A stretch of DNA of 64,000 bases from Polyangiaceae bacterium (GTDB lineage Bacteria; Myxococcota_A; Polyangia; Polyangiales; Polyangiaceae). This document shows positions 1-9,043 of the stretch, piece after piece. The position numbers and the translations under genes were made by a program. Within the stretch, counting starts at the first letter, position 1. Every line of letters begins with the position of its first letter. The notes under the pieces are model-generated. The model did no database searches and was not told where the DNA came from. It saw only the letters and a list, made by a program, of their open reading frames with translations. The stretch spans positions 248,001 through 312,000 of the forward strand of contig JANXOF010000012.1 of assembly GCA_025353725.1 (NCBI GenBank), in the 5' to 3' direction.

Positions 1-1452
1 AGCGTCGCCTTCGCCGTGATGCAACGCGCGGACGGGCAGCCCGCGGACGGCTGCCTCGACCCTCTTCAGTCAAAGGGGTGCATCGTCGCGAAGCGTCAGC
101 TGCGGTTCGGGCGACACGTTCGGAGCGACATGCGCGTCGACATGCGATTGTCGTGCTTGGGTGTACTTTGCGCGACCGACGAGACGTGCGTCAAAGGCAC
201 CTGCGTTGCCGCGGAGCTCGCCTGCGGTCGCTCTTGCGACGACGGAACGTTTGACGTCAAAGCGGACGCCGGGGCGTCGGCGCAAGACCCACGAATCGCC
301 GATGCGGATGTCGCCGATGGGGGGCCTCGCCTGCCTGGCCTTCCCGACGCGAGCCAGCCGCCAACCGCCTACCAGGACATCACAAACCCGGCGTACTGGG
401 AGCGCTTCGACCTTGCGCCCTTGGGAGGCGGCAGCGAGTTTACCGGCGGAGTTTACGACGGCCGCTACGTTTACTTCAGCCCTGCATTTCGGGGCCAGGA
501 ACGAATTGTGCGCTACGACACACACGCGCCCTTTGCGGTTGCAAGCTCTTGGTCGACCCATCGCACAGGCTCGCTCGGCTGGGGCGGTGCGGTGTCCGAC
601 GGGCGATTCGTTTACTTCCTGCCGTTTACAGCGGAGGGCTTCCTCCGTCACGACCCGTTGATGCCGTTCGATGCCGCCTCGGCTTGGAATCTGGTACCGG
701 ATTCTCTTACCCACTTCGTATCCACTGCGGGTGGCGTGTTCGATGGGCGCTACATCTACGCTTCACCAAACGCCTCAGCGAATTTTCCCCCGGCGGTCGT
801 GAATCGCTTTGACACGCGAGGTGCGCCCGAAAGCCATGCGTCTTGGACGCAATTTGACGTAACGACCGACCTCCCTGCGCCAGGCCTCTCGAGCATGCTG
901 CTCGGAGGCTACGACGGGCGCCACATCTACTTTACGCCCGACGACTTCAGCTCCATCGCCGTGCGCTACGATACGCGCCAGTCTTTTGCCGCGAAAGCTT
1001 CGTGGGATTCTGTCGATCTCCTTCCTTTCGATGCGCGCTTTGTCGGCGGATTTCGCGGGTCCGTCTCGGACGGGCGCTACGTGTATATGCCTTCGGACAG
1101 CTCAAATCTCATTCTTCGCTACGACTCTGCGTTGCCTTTTGTAAAACGGCAGTCGTGGGTCGAATACGTGCTTCCCGAGAGCGTTCGAAGCACGGCCTTC
1201 GACGGTCGCTACCTCTATTTTGGAGCAGGCGGCGGGCAGACAACGTATCGCTACGACTCGAAGTCCCCATTCACCCAAGCGACGTCTTGGCAATCGTTCG
1301 ACGCGAAGGTGGGTCGTATTGATGGAATCGTTTTCGATGGCCACTTCATGTACTTCGTTCCCGAGAGCAACAGTAACGTCGTCGCCCGATTCGAAGCTGT
1401 CGTCGCGGGTACAGCCTCGCCGGTCTTGCCAGGTCGCGCAGGTAGTTTTTGA
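1..1452 (+). CDS. Seven-bladed propeller-like surface protein, 5' end outside window
   Basis: The frame is open back to base 1, so the gene is probably cut by the window edge; GTG 16 and ATG 19 are possible internal or real starts. From about base 435 to 1400 it holds seven units of about 45-55 residues, each built on DGRYVYF, a loop, RYDT and a PF...SW ending. Seven such units suggest a seven-bladed beta-propeller of kelch style. No catalytic residues are recognisable. Before them lie a Cys-rich stretch (CLGVLCATDETC, CGRSC) and an Ala/Asp/Pro linker, as in many myxobacterial surface proteins. Bases about 90-155 look frame-shifted (see findings). The role is unknown. The next gene begins 137 bases downstream, so shared transcription is uncertain. 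Confidence 0.7.
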   Translation, partial: SVAFAVMQRADGQPADGCLDPLQSKGCIVAKRQLRFGRHVRSDMRVDMRLSCLGVLCATDETCVKGTCVAAELACGRSCDDGTFDVKADAGASAQDPRIADADVADGGPRLPGLPDASQPPTAYQDITNPAYWERFDLAPLGGGSEFTGGVYDGRYVYFSPAFRGQERIVRYDTHAPFAVASSWSTHRTGSLGWGGAVSDGRFVYFLPFTAEGFLRHDPLMPFDAASAWNLVPDSLTHFVSTAGGVFDGRYIYASPNASANFPPAVVNRFDTRGAPESHASWTQFDVTTDLPAPGLSSMLLGGYDGRHIYFTPDDFSSIAVRYDTRQSFAAKASWDSVDLLPFDARFVGGFRGSVSDGRYVYMPSDSSNLILRYDSALPFVKRQSWVEYVLPESVRSTAFDGRYLYFGAGGGQTTYRYDSKSPFTQATSWQSFDAKVGRIDGIVFDGHFMYFVPESNSNVVARFEAVVAGTASPVLPGRAGSF

Positions 1453-1589
1453 CGCTCTTCAATTCGCGCCTGGTTTCCCGTTATCTCTCGTTGGGTCTGC
1501 GAGTCGTGTACGAGCGAGGCTTACACGTGCTGGGGGGCCATAAGTTGAGCCTGTCGTAGTCGCGACTCGTGTACGCTTGGAACGGGTCA

Positions 1590-3020
1590 ATGGCTTCCGA
1601 GAATTACCCTGAGATCGTCGACCGCTATGCGGTCTATGGGGCGCTTGCGGCCGGAGGTATGGCGACGGTTCATCTCGGCCGCCTTGTCGGGCCCGCCGGG
1701 TTTTCACGGACGGTCGCTATCAAGCGCCTCCGATCGGACTTTCTTGCCGATCCGGATTTCATTGCGATGTTTTCGGATGAAGCGCGGTTGGCGGGCCGGA
1801 TTCGTCACCCGAACGTCGTTGCCGTCATTGATGTCGTTTCCACGAGCCGAGAGTTGCTGCTCGTGATGGAATACGTTCAGGGCGAAACACTCTCTCGACT
1901 AATCCAACTCGCGTCGGAGGACGGAGGCGTTGTCCCGGCGGCCATCGGCGCCGCCATTATGAGGGATACCCTCGCGGGCCTCCACGCGGCGCACGAGACC
2001 AAAGACGAGCAGGGAAAGCCACTCGGAATCATTCATCGCGACGTGTCACCACAAAACGTTATCGTCGGCGTCGACGGCGTCGCGCGGGTTCTCGATTTCG
2101 GAATTGCGAAGGCGCTTGGGCGCTCTCATGTGACGCGAGACGGGAACATCAAAGGCAAGCTCGCATACATGTCACCCGAGCAAATGCAGGGTGGTGTTTC
2201 TCGCGCCACGGATATCTTCGCCGCGTCGATCGTGCTGTGGGAGGTGCTCACGGGCGCGCGCTTATTCCGCGGCGAAACCGATGCCGAAACCGTCATGAAA
2301 GTGATGGGAGCGCCGATCGCAAAGCCGAGTATCCTTCGGCCGAGCCTCGGAACGACCTACGACGAAGTGGTGATGAAGGGGCTATCGCGCGACCCCTCGA
2401 CCGGCTTTCAAACGGCTCGAGAAATGGCGTTTGCGCTGGCGAAAGCGGTAGAGTTGCCGGACGCCGGGCAGGTCGGAGAGTGGGTTGCCGACATTGCGCG
2501 TGCACGGCTGAGCGCTCGCGATCTTGTCGTCGCGGACGTGGAGAGCGGTACAGCTCTATCTCGTCCTCGCATTTCGCGCGTCGATCTGGCGTCTGAGCCC
2601 GACCCCGATGCCGGAACAAGACTTACCGCGGAGACGCTCTCGCGACCCCAAGCGGCCCTTGGCCGGAGGCGTTACCTCGCGCCGCTTGCCGCGACGTCAC
2701 TTCTGCTCCTCGCGGGAGGTTTTTTCGCCGTGACACGGCGGCCGTCAGGGCCATCGGCTGCCGGAAGCGCATCGAGCGCGGCGTTGGTTACGTCGGACTT
2801 ACCTTACGCCGCGACGATCCTGCCGCCCCCGCAGCTTCCGACCACGGCGCCGTCAGCCACGATTTCGGCGGTCGCAACCGCCGTTGCTTCCGTGCCTCCC
2901 GCTTCGAGCGCGTCACTCGGCGCTCGGTCGCCACTCCCGCGTCGGGCGCCTACGGCCAGCGTCCCATCGACGACTCTACCTCGTGTCCCAGACCGTTCCC
3001 TCATTCCGGACCACCTATGA
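1590..3020 (+). CDS. Membrane-anchored Hanks-type Ser/Thr protein kinase
   Basis: Phosphorylates Ser/Thr on unknown targets. Counting from ATG 1590, the kinase domain covers about residues 13-290: Gly-rich loop GALAAGGMATVHLG, ATP lysine K45, catalytic HRDVSPQN (149-156), DFG (169-171) and MSPE (194-197). HRDVSPQN instead of HRDLKPEN is a variant often seen in myxobacterial kinases. One hydrophobic segment (about 363-381) is followed by a roughly 95-residue Pro/Ser/Ala-rich tail, probably outside the inner membrane. No sensor domain is recognisable. GTG 1569 is an in-frame alternative start adding seven residues. The stop overlaps the next ATG by four bases (ATGA), so kinase and downstream secreted protein are probably translationally coupled. 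Confidence 0.93.
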   Translation: MASENYPEIVDRYAVYGALAAGGMATVHLGRLVGPAGFSRTVAIKRLRSDFLADPDFIAMFSDEARLAGRIRHPNVVAVIDVVSTSRELLLVMEYVQGETLSRLIQLASEDGGVVPAAIGAAIMRDTLAGLHAAHETKDEQGKPLGIIHRDVSPQNVIVGVDGVARVLDFGIAKALGRSHVTRDGNIKGKLAYMSPEQMQGGVSRATDIFAASIVLWEVLTGARLFRGETDAETVMKVMGAPIAKPSILRPSLGTTYDEVVMKGLSRDPSTGFQTAREMAFALAKAVELPDAGQVGEWVADIARARLSARDLVVADVESGTALSRPRISRVDLASEPDPDAGTRLTAETLSRPQAALGRRRYLAPLAATSLLLLAGGFFAVTRRPSGPSAAGSASSAALVTSDLPYAATILPPPQLPTTAPSATISAVATAVASVPPASSASLGARSPLPRRAPTASVPSTTLPRVPDRSLIPDHL

Positions 3021-3967
3021 ACCTTTCCTCTTTCGTAGCTCCCCTTCGCCGTGCGGCGTTGCGGCCGTGGTTCGCGCTCGTGCTCGCGCTCGTGCTCGCG
3101 CTCGACTCTCCGGCGCACGCGCAGCAGGTGGCGCCTACGCCAACCGCGTCGCAGCTGTCGAAACGTCGCGGCGATGACCTCCTCGAGGCCAAGAGGTTTG
3201 TCGAAGCCCTTGCCGCGTACGACGAGGCGTATGCCGCCGATCCAAACCCCGCACTTCTTTACAATCGAGGCCGCGCGCTACAGTTCCTCGCGCGCTACCC
3301 CGAGGCGCTTGCCTCGATTCGACGGTTTTCGCAGGACGCCTCGCCGGAGCTCCGCGCGCGTGTGCCGGGGCTCGCTGAGCTCGTCGCGGATCTCGAGTCA
3401 CGCGTGGCTTCGCTAACTATCGTCTGTGAGGTCTTTGGCGCGCGCATCCTCCTTGGCGGCCGTGAACTTGGCGTATGTCCCTTCGCGGCGCCGGTGGCTG
3501 TCGGCGCGGGTCTTCAATCGTTCGAGGCCCTCGCGGAGGGCTATCTCCCATTCCACCGCGAACTCACGCTGCCCGGGGCCGGTGCCATGACGGTCGTCGT
3601 TGCCCTGGCCTCACGAGACACGTCAGCCCTTCTCGTGGTGAAAAGTAAAGTCGCAGCGTCGCGCGTTCAGGTCGATGGTCAAGTGGTGGGGCTCGTCCCC
3701 GCCGAAACCGGCCTTCTCGCCGGTGAGCACACCGTGCAAGTGGACCACGAAGGCTTCGACCCGGCCCGCACGCGCATCGTCCTCAAGGCCGGAGAGCGCA
3801 AGGAGCTTGTCCTCGACCCCGTTCCGCGGCCGACCGTTTTCGCACGCTGGTGGTTTTGGACGGGCCTTGCCGTCGTGGCCGCGGGGGTGACCACGACCGC
3901 GATCGTGCTCTCCACGGAAAGCGCTGCGCCCGCTGGAAACTTCTCTCCCGGATCCGTGCGGTTTTAG
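3017..3967 (+). CDS. Secreted TPR/PEGA-like protein with C-terminal membrane segment
   Basis: Begins with a signal peptide rich in Leu/Val/Ala and a likely cleavage after AHA (residue 35). Residues about 45-130 look like TPR helices (LLEAKRFVEALAAYDEAY, YNRGRALQFLARYPEALA). About 205-268 resemble a PEGA domain (VQVDGQVVGLVPAET..AGEHTVQVDHEGF), a small beta-sandwich found in envelope proteins. A hydrophobic segment at about 279-299 precedes a short tail ending PGSVRF. The layout suggests an envelope-bound partner of the kinase whose stop codon it overlaps (ATGA). The signal peptide is encoded by an in-phase 12-base repeat. Exact function unknown. A similar architecture is encoded at 29352-30485. 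Confidence 0.82.
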   Translation: MNLSSFVAPLRRAALRPWFALVLALVLALDSPAHAQQVAPTPTASQLSKRRGDDLLEAKRFVEALAAYDEAYAADPNPALLYNRGRALQFLARYPEALASIRRFSQDASPELRARVPGLAELVADLESRVASLTIVCEVFGARILLGGRELGVCPFAAPVAVGAGLQSFEALAEGYLPFHRELTLPGAGAMTVVVALASRDTSALLVVKSKVAASRVQVDGQVVGLVPAETGLLAGEHTVQVDHEGFDPARTRIVLKAGERKELVLDPVPRPTVFARWWFWTGLAVVAAGVTTTAIVLSTESAAPAGNFSPGSVRF

Positions 3968-3992
3968 AGAGCGCGGGCCGCCGTAGGACGGC

Positions 3993-4565
3993 TCAAAAGT
4001 GAGGTACGGCGAGCTCGAGTTGCTGCCGAGAGAATGAGCCTTGCTCGTCGACGGAGTAGTTGTCTTTCTCGACTCGAAACGTCCGCGTCGCCGTGACGTC
4101 GGCGGTGCCAATGACGCGAAAGCTTACGGCGGGAGCGGCAAACGACTCGCGCAAAAGTTGGAGTGCGAGGTCGAGCGGTATCGTGACGGGTACGCGTAAG
4201 GTCGTCGTGGCGTTCGCCGTGAGCCATACGCCGTCGCCCCCGGGCCTGTAGTCAATCGGTAGGGTGTACCTGCCCGCGATGACCGACGTGCCTCGTACGG
4301 CGCGCACGGCAACGTCGTAGGAATTCGTGTTCGTGACGTCCAGCACGACGGTCATGACGACTCCTATCTGCGGCGGGAACCCAAACCGCACGCCGTTGAT
4401 CTCGGCGGACTTGAGCGCCATCGTCGGCTTCGAGGCGCATCCAAGAGGCAACGCAAAGCCTAGCTGGAGCGCGAGGAAGAGCGAGGCCGCCCGCGAAAGC
4501 CACGAGCGGCGTCTGGTGCCTCGCGCGGCGAAACGTAGACCTGGACAAGGTGAAAAGGATGTCAC
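3993..4565 (-). CDS. LEA14/WHy-domain lipoprotein
   Basis: A 190-residue protein starting at a GTG. A basic n-region (RRRSW), a hydrophobic stretch and a lipobox ending at C43 (ALPLGC) indicate a lipoprotein. Residues about 50-165 read as one water-stress/hypersensitive-response (WHy, LEA14-like) domain: an IGVVMTVVLDVTNTNSYDVAV strand pair followed by TTTLRVPVTIPLDLALQLL. This fold occurs in stress and envelope proteins of many bacteria; its ligand is not established. The gene is divergent from the PRPP synthetase-like gene, with 38 bases between the two start codons, so their promoters must overlap. It converges with the PEGA-like gene 25 bases away. Confidence 0.78.
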   Translation of the reverse strand: MTSFSPCPGLRFAARGTRRRSWLSRAASLFLALQLGFALPLGCASKPTMALKSAEINGVRFGFPPQIGVVMTVVLDVTNTNSYDVAVRAVRGTSVIAGRYTLPIDYRPGGDGVWLTANATTTLRVPVTIPLDLALQLLRESFAAPAVSFRVIGTADVTATRTFRVEKDNYSVDEQGSFSRQQLELAVPHF

Positions 4566-4603
4566 CTGGGAATGCTACACCGAGCGATGGTAGTACCCAT
4601 GAG

Positions 4604-5527
4604 ATGTCTCGCCGCTTGCTGTTCAGCATCCCGTCCTACGCCTATCTCGAGCCCGGATTTTTAGCGCACGGAGACTTTGAGCCCGGCCAAACAGAGCGCA
4701 AGCACTTCCCCGACGGCGAACGTTATTTACGTATCGTTTCGGAGCTTTGGGGGCGCGATGTTGTCGTGCTTGGCGGTACGCCGACCGATTTGGACTGGCT
4801 CGAGGTCTTCGATCTAGCTTCGGGAATCGCGCGCGGCGGCGCACGATCGCTGGCGATCGTCATTCCGTATTTTGGGTACCAGACCATGGAGCGCGCCGTT
4901 CGGCCTGGCGAGGTGGTGGTCGCCAAGACGCGTGCGCGTTTGCTTTCGGCCATCCCGGCACCGGAGGGAGGCACGCGCTTTTTCCTCTTCGACCTCCACA
5001 CGGACGGGATCGAGTTCTATCTCGACGATCGCGTGCTCACCCGGCACGTGTACGGCGCATCGATTGTCACGAAGAAGATCCAAGAGCGCATGGGAAACAC
5101 AAACTTCGTGCTCGGTGCCTGTGACGCCGGCCGCGCGAAGTGGGTTCAAAGCCTAGCGCGCGATCTCCATGTCGAACCGGCCTTCGTCTATAAGCAGCGC
5201 GACTCGGCGTCGGGAGGACTCTCGGTCACTGGCGTTAACGCAGACGTCAAAGGGCGCGAGGTGGTCATTTACGACGATATGATTCGGACCGGTTCGTCGC
5301 TTATTCAAGCGGCGAGAGCCTACCAAGCCGCCGGGGCTACGAAGGTGCACGCGATTGCCAGTCACCTGGTCTTGCCCGGTGACGCGTACGAAACGTTGAT
5401 GGCGTCGGGCGTGTTTGCCTCGATCATGGGTACCGATTCGCACCCGGGTAGCCAAAAACTTCCAAAAGAGAACGTCGTGTCGATCGCGCCTCGCCTGGTG
5501 GATTGCTTGAACTCGTCCAACGAGTGA
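4604..5527 (+). CDS. Divergent ribose-phosphate pyrophosphokinase (PRPP synthetase-like)
   Basis: Expected to make PRPP from ribose 5-phosphate and ATP, or to be a non-catalytic relative. The 307-residue length matches the family. Visible landmarks: FPDGE (35-39), PYFGY (88-92), FDLHT (129-133) and the PRPP-binding loop VIYDDMIRTGSS (222-233). The usual RQDR that follows PYFGY is replaced by QTMERAVRPGE, and the KRRP catalytic loop is replaced by YKQRDS, so this is not the standard bacterial Prs. ATG 4604 (MSRRLLFS) is chosen because it gives the normal N-terminus; the upstream in-frame GTG at 4550 would overlap the divergent lipoprotein gene. It could be a second, specialised PRPP synthetase. 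Confidence 0.85.
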   Translation: MSRRLLFSIPSYAYLEPGFLAHGDFEPGQTERKHFPDGERYLRIVSELWGRDVVVLGGTPTDLDWLEVFDLASGIARGGARSLAIVIPYFGYQTMERAVRPGEVVVAKTRARLLSAIPAPEGGTRFFLFDLHTDGIEFYLDDRVLTRHVYGASIVTKKIQERMGNTNFVLGACDAGRAKWVQSLARDLHVEPAFVYKQRDSASGGLSVTGVNADVKGREVVIYDDMIRTGSSLIQAARAYQAAGATKVHAIASHLVLPGDAYETLMASGVFASIMGTDSHPGSQKLPKENVVSIAPRLVDCLNSSNE

Positions 5528-5576
5528 CAGAAATGAACGCCGCTCGCACCGTTCGATGAGGCCGTGAGAGGCCCGG

Positions 5577-7217
5577 TCAAAGTCCCTGAAATGCGTCTCT
5601 TGGTGTAGGGGGCAGCGCCGCTCGCGACACGATGACCGTAGTTCCCAGCCCGGGTGGCGGCGCCGTGCTGAGGAACCGTTCCTGGACTTGGGGTCGCGTG
5701 AGCGTCCAAAAGAGGCGAGCGTCGTCGGGCGTCCATGGCGCGTCGTGCGCGCAAGACGCGAGCGCATCGTCGAGTTCACGCATCGTTTGGAACCTATCTG
5801 CAGGCGACTTCGCGAGACACTTGAGAACGACGGACTCGAGCGCGTCGCATTCGGTATCCCCGCGGACCGTAGACGGGGCAGGCGCGTCTTTAACGGCGTG
5901 TGCCGCGGCAAGTTCGGTCAACGTCTCTGCTCGGAACGGCGGATATCCCGCAAGCAGCATGTAGAGCGTGCAGCCTAGTGAATACACGTCGCTCCGCGCG
6001 TCGGCTGGACCTCCCACCCAAAGTTCTGGCGGCATGTACCGCGGTGTACCTCCGACGAGACCCACGTGCGTTAGATCGCCACCTGCACTGGCTACTTTGG
6101 CGATCCCGAAGTCAAGGAGTTTGAGAAAGTCATAATCGTCGCCTACTCGGGTGACGAAGAGATTTTCTGGTTTTAAATCGCGATGAATGATGCCCGCCTC
6201 GTGCGCTTCCATGAGCGAGGCACAGGCCTGCCGGGCAAAGTTCAAGACGCGCGCCGGCGGCATCGCTCCGTGCTCGCGTATGAGGCTATCAAGGTTGGCA
6301 CCGAGGAGGTGCTCCATCGCGATAAACCACGTTCCGTCCTCATCGGATCCAAAGTCGAACACCTTTATGGTGTGCGGGTCCTTGAGGGCGCTCGCGGCTC
6401 GCGCCTCGCGTTCGAATCGCGCGATAGCCTGCTCTGACGCACGCACGCTGAGCATTTTAAGGGCCACAAAGCGTCCGAGAATGTCATCGCGAGCGTGCCA
6501 AACTTCGCCCATTCCGCCGACGCCGATTCGCGCCTTGAGCACATAACGACCAAGCTTTCTCGAAGCTCGCACGGACTTTCGAGCCGCCCAGACTGTGTGG
6601 CTCGCGACGGCGGCAAGGATTACGGTGGCCAGCACGAAGACGTAGTCGGAGGCGAAGCCTGCCAGGTTTTGCTTTGTCGTCCAGTTCGTGAAAAGTTCGG
6701 AGCTTGTGAGGGCGGCTATCGCCATGACGCCGGGAAAGGCAAGCGCGCACAGCCCACCGACGAACAGCGTGCGTGGCCAACGAGAGGGCATGGCCGCGCC
6801 TCGCACCAGAATTACGATCGACACCCCGTGTAGGTAGTTGCTCCGAAGGCCCCCTAGCTCGAGCGCCATCAGCGCAATCATGACCGCCGAACCGACGAAT
6901 ACGAGTGCCTCGGCCCCCAAAATGCGGCGGCCCGAGGGGAGATCATGGACTGCGCCTCGGGCGGTACGCGCAGGGCGTAGAATATAAAAGGCAAAGACCA
7001 TGAGCGCTTGCTCAAACGCTCGGTACATCACGAGAGGTCTCAGCGAAGCACCGGGCAACACGACGTAGGCTACGAAGATGTCAAGGAGGATAAACGCGGG
7101 CCACGCCACGAGCGCGACGCGAATCGCCGCCTGAATACACTCAAAGAGCTCACGATGCTCGGCATCGATACGCGCGGAGGTTCGTGAGGGCAGCAGTTGC
7201 GCTCTCGGAGCCATCAT
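5577..7217 (-). CDS. Ser/Thr kinase with N-terminal six-helix membrane domain
   Basis: A 546-residue protein in two halves. Residues 30-210 contain about six hydrophobic segments with short loops, so the membrane domain comes first, unlike most Hanks kinases that carry it at the C-terminus. Residues about 223-490 are a complete kinase: GVGGMGEVW (232-240), K254, HRDLKPEN (345-352), DFG (369-371) and a GTPRYMPPEL activation-segment end. The membrane part may sense lipids, ions or a partner protein; I recognise no named family in it. The gene converges with the PRPP synthetase-like gene (49 bases between). Double ATG at the start. Confidence 0.92.
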   Translation of the reverse strand: MMAPRAQLLPSRTSARIDAEHRELFECIQAAIRVALVAWPAFILLDIFVAYVVLPGASLRPLVMYRAFEQALMVFAFYILRPARTARGAVHDLPSGRRILGAEALVFVGSAVMIALMALELGGLRSNYLHGVSIVILVRGAAMPSRWPRTLFVGGLCALAFPGVMAIAALTSSELFTNWTTKQNLAGFASDYVFVLATVILAAVASHTVWAARKSVRASRKLGRYVLKARIGVGGMGEVWHARDDILGRFVALKMLSVRASEQAIARFEREARAASALKDPHTIKVFDFGSDEDGTWFIAMEHLLGANLDSLIREHGAMPPARVLNFARQACASLMEAHEAGIIHRDLKPENLFVTRVGDDYDFLKLLDFGIAKVASAGGDLTHVGLVGGTPRYMPPELWVGGPADARSDVYSLGCTLYMLLAGYPPFRAETLTELAAAHAVKDAPAPSTVRGDTECDALESVVLKCLAKSPADRFQTMRELDDALASCAHDAPWTPDDARLFWTLTRPQVQERFLSTAPPPGLGTTVIVSRAALPPTPRDAFQGL

Positions 7218-7280
7218 GAGACTGTCGAATCGTCATTGCGGATTGCCAACTTCACCATCCTAAGCTGTCGTGTCTCCGTT

Positions 7281-7310
7281 GTTCAAAGAGCCGTTCAAAG
7301 AGCCGTTCAA
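7281..7310. repeat. 12-base tandem repeat, 2.5 copies
   Basis: GTTCAAAGAGCC occurs at 7281-7292 and 7293-7304, followed by half a unit. It lies in the 290-base non-coding stretch between the membrane kinase start and the PilZ-methyltransferase gene. No convincing gene uses it. Confidence 0.85.
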
Positions 7311-7374
7311 GACGTCCCACCGACCGATCTGGGAAGCCACGTACCGGAACGCCCGAGCGTTAGCCTCGGAATCA

Positions 7375-7410
7375 CGTATCGGCTCATCGAAGCGTATCGG
7401 CTCATCGAAG
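7375..7410. repeat. 18-base tandem repeat, two copies
   Basis: CGTATCGGCTCATCGAAG occurs twice back to back, about 100 bases upstream of the PilZ-methyltransferase start. Together with the 12-base repeat it accounts for the notable structure of this intergenic region. Confidence 0.85.
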
Positions 7411-7507
7411 CGTTTCGCCTCCGATGTTTACCGCGAATGGCTCCGACGGGTGCCCTCTTCTTGCACATACCTTGTCCGACACGACACTAGTTTTGAGGTA
7501 ATGTCCT

Positions 7508-9037
7508 ATGAGTCATGATGAGTTAAAGCGCCTAGCTTCAGTCGACGTAGGTGAGTATGAGGGGCTCGACGGGGGGAGCGGGCGCGAAATTTTCTTCCGG
7601 CCGAAGCGCTTTGGTCTCGACGACCTTGCCCCCGTGCGAGTGGCAGCTCGCGTCGACGTGGAAGACGCGACTTACTCGGCTGCGCTTTTGAATATCTCGC
7701 AAAACGGCGCGTCGCTGGTCCTGCCGTTGGGTGTCCAGCTGTGCGATGGCGACCTCATTCGGCTTACCCTTCAAACCGATGACCATGACGCTTATGACGG
7801 TGAGGTTCGCGTTCAGTGGAGCCGCGAGGAGCAGGGGAAGCCCGTCATCGGTGTGGCTTTTCTCGATTCGCTGATCGACCTCGACGACGTCTTGCGTCTC
7901 CGCGACCTGCAAACCGTCCGCTCCGAGGTCGCGCGTTCGTCGAGGGGCGCTTGGCGCGACGTGACACACGACAGATTCAAGGCCGCCGTCGGAGATTTTG
8001 CTCTGTTTCTCGCCGACACCGCAGAGAACCTCGGCCGGGTCGAAGCGGCTCTCTCTCCGCAGAGCTTTTACGCAGAGTCTCACTCGGCTTCGCGCAAAGC
8101 ACTTTTTCGAGCCATCCAGGAGGATGTTGTTCCGAGCGTGATTCACTACTCGGCCGAACTCGATGCCGCGCTTAGACTTGCTGGGAAGGCCGACCGTGCC
8201 GGGCTTCAAGAATTTAGCTTGAGGCATCTGCAAAGCTATCTTTTGCAAGCGCCCTGGATGCACCGAGCGTTCCACAAGCCGCTGGGTTATCCGGGTGACT
8301 TCGAGGTCATGAATTTTGTCTACGGCCGCGAGCTTGTCGGGCCGACGCTCTTCGCGAAGGCGCTGCACTTCGCCTTTCTCGAGGTGCCCGCGTCGGAAGC
8401 GGTGAGGCAGCGCAAGGAGCTCGTTAAAGCTCAACTCCTCGCCAAGCTAGGTGGCTCGGGCGACTCGCAAGGGGCGCTTCCGCCGGGCGGAGTGGTGCGT
8501 ATTCTTTCGATCGCCGCGGGTCCTGCCCAGGAGCTCTATGAGCTGCTTCGTGACATCGAAGAATGTCCGGAGACTGAAATTCTGCTTTTCGATCAGGACG
8601 CTGGCGCACTTGCCCACGCTCACAGGCGATTGACGTCCATCGTCTCCAAACGATGGAAGGATCGCGTTCGTGTCACGTACCTTCACGACTCGATAAAGCG
8701 GCTGCTGGTGGATCCAGAGATTTTTCGTGACCGAGGGCTTTTTGACGCGATTATATGTGCCGGATTCTTTGATTACTTGCGTGTTCATAGCGCGATTAGG
8801 ACCACAAAAACGATTTACAGTTATCTCGCACCAGGTGGGACGGCCTACATTGGAAATATGGTGCCCGAAAACCCGGACCGGTGGCTAATGGAGATGCATC
8901 TTGATTGGCACCTTATTTACCGTACCCGCGAGGAGATGATCTCGTTTGCTAGGGCGGCGGCGGTCGACGCAGAAGTCGGAATCATCGAAGAGCAAACGAA
9001 AATCAACCCGTTTCTCTCCGTGCAGCGGCCCCTGTAG
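7508..9037 (+). CDS. PilZ domain fused to SAM-dependent methyltransferase
   Basis: The N-terminal domain (about 38-130) carries both c-di-GMP contact motifs of PilZ: RVAAR (R44-R48) and NISQNG (62-67), so ligand binding is plausible. A helical middle (about 150-320) links to a class I methyltransferase-like domain with motif I RILSIAAGPAQE (331-342), an acidic strand end LLFDQD (359-364) and a later PGGTAYIGNMVPENPDRW segment. The substrate is not evident. The arrangement suggests methylation controlled by c-di-GMP. It starts at ATG 7508; the next gene follows its stop by six bases. Compared with stand-alone PilZ proteins of about 110 residues this is long. Confidence 0.87.
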   Translation: MSHDELKRLASVDVGEYEGLDGGSGREIFFRPKRFGLDDLAPVRVAARVDVEDATYSAALLNISQNGASLVLPLGVQLCDGDLIRLTLQTDDHDAYDGEVRVQWSREEQGKPVIGVAFLDSLIDLDDVLRLRDLQTVRSEVARSSRGAWRDVTHDRFKAAVGDFALFLADTAENLGRVEAALSPQSFYAESHSASRKALFRAIQEDVVPSVIHYSAELDAALRLAGKADRAGLQEFSLRHLQSYLLQAPWMHRAFHKPLGYPGDFEVMNFVYGRELVGPTLFAKALHFAFLEVPASEAVRQRKELVKAQLLAKLGGSGDSQGALPPGGVVRILSIAAGPAQELYELLRDIEECPETEILLFDQDAGALAHAHRRLTSIVSKRWKDRVRVTYLHDSIKRLLVDPEIFRDRGLFDAIICAGFFDYLRVHSAIRTTKTIYSYLAPGGTAYIGNMVPENPDRWLMEMHLDWHLIYRTREEMISFARAAAVDAEVGIIEEQTKINPFLSVQRPL

Positions 9038-9043
9038 CGCGAC

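Noticed and set aside
7281-7310. Resemblance between this 12-base repeat and the GRSE repeat DNA at 35807
   Set aside because: Ten of twelve bases agree, but the flanking sequence shows no similarity to the Rpn-like gene, so a relic is not supported.
7375-7410. Two adjacent 18-base copies considered as a CRISPR remnant
   Set aside because: No spacer between copies, only two units and no cas genes; it is a simple tandem duplication.
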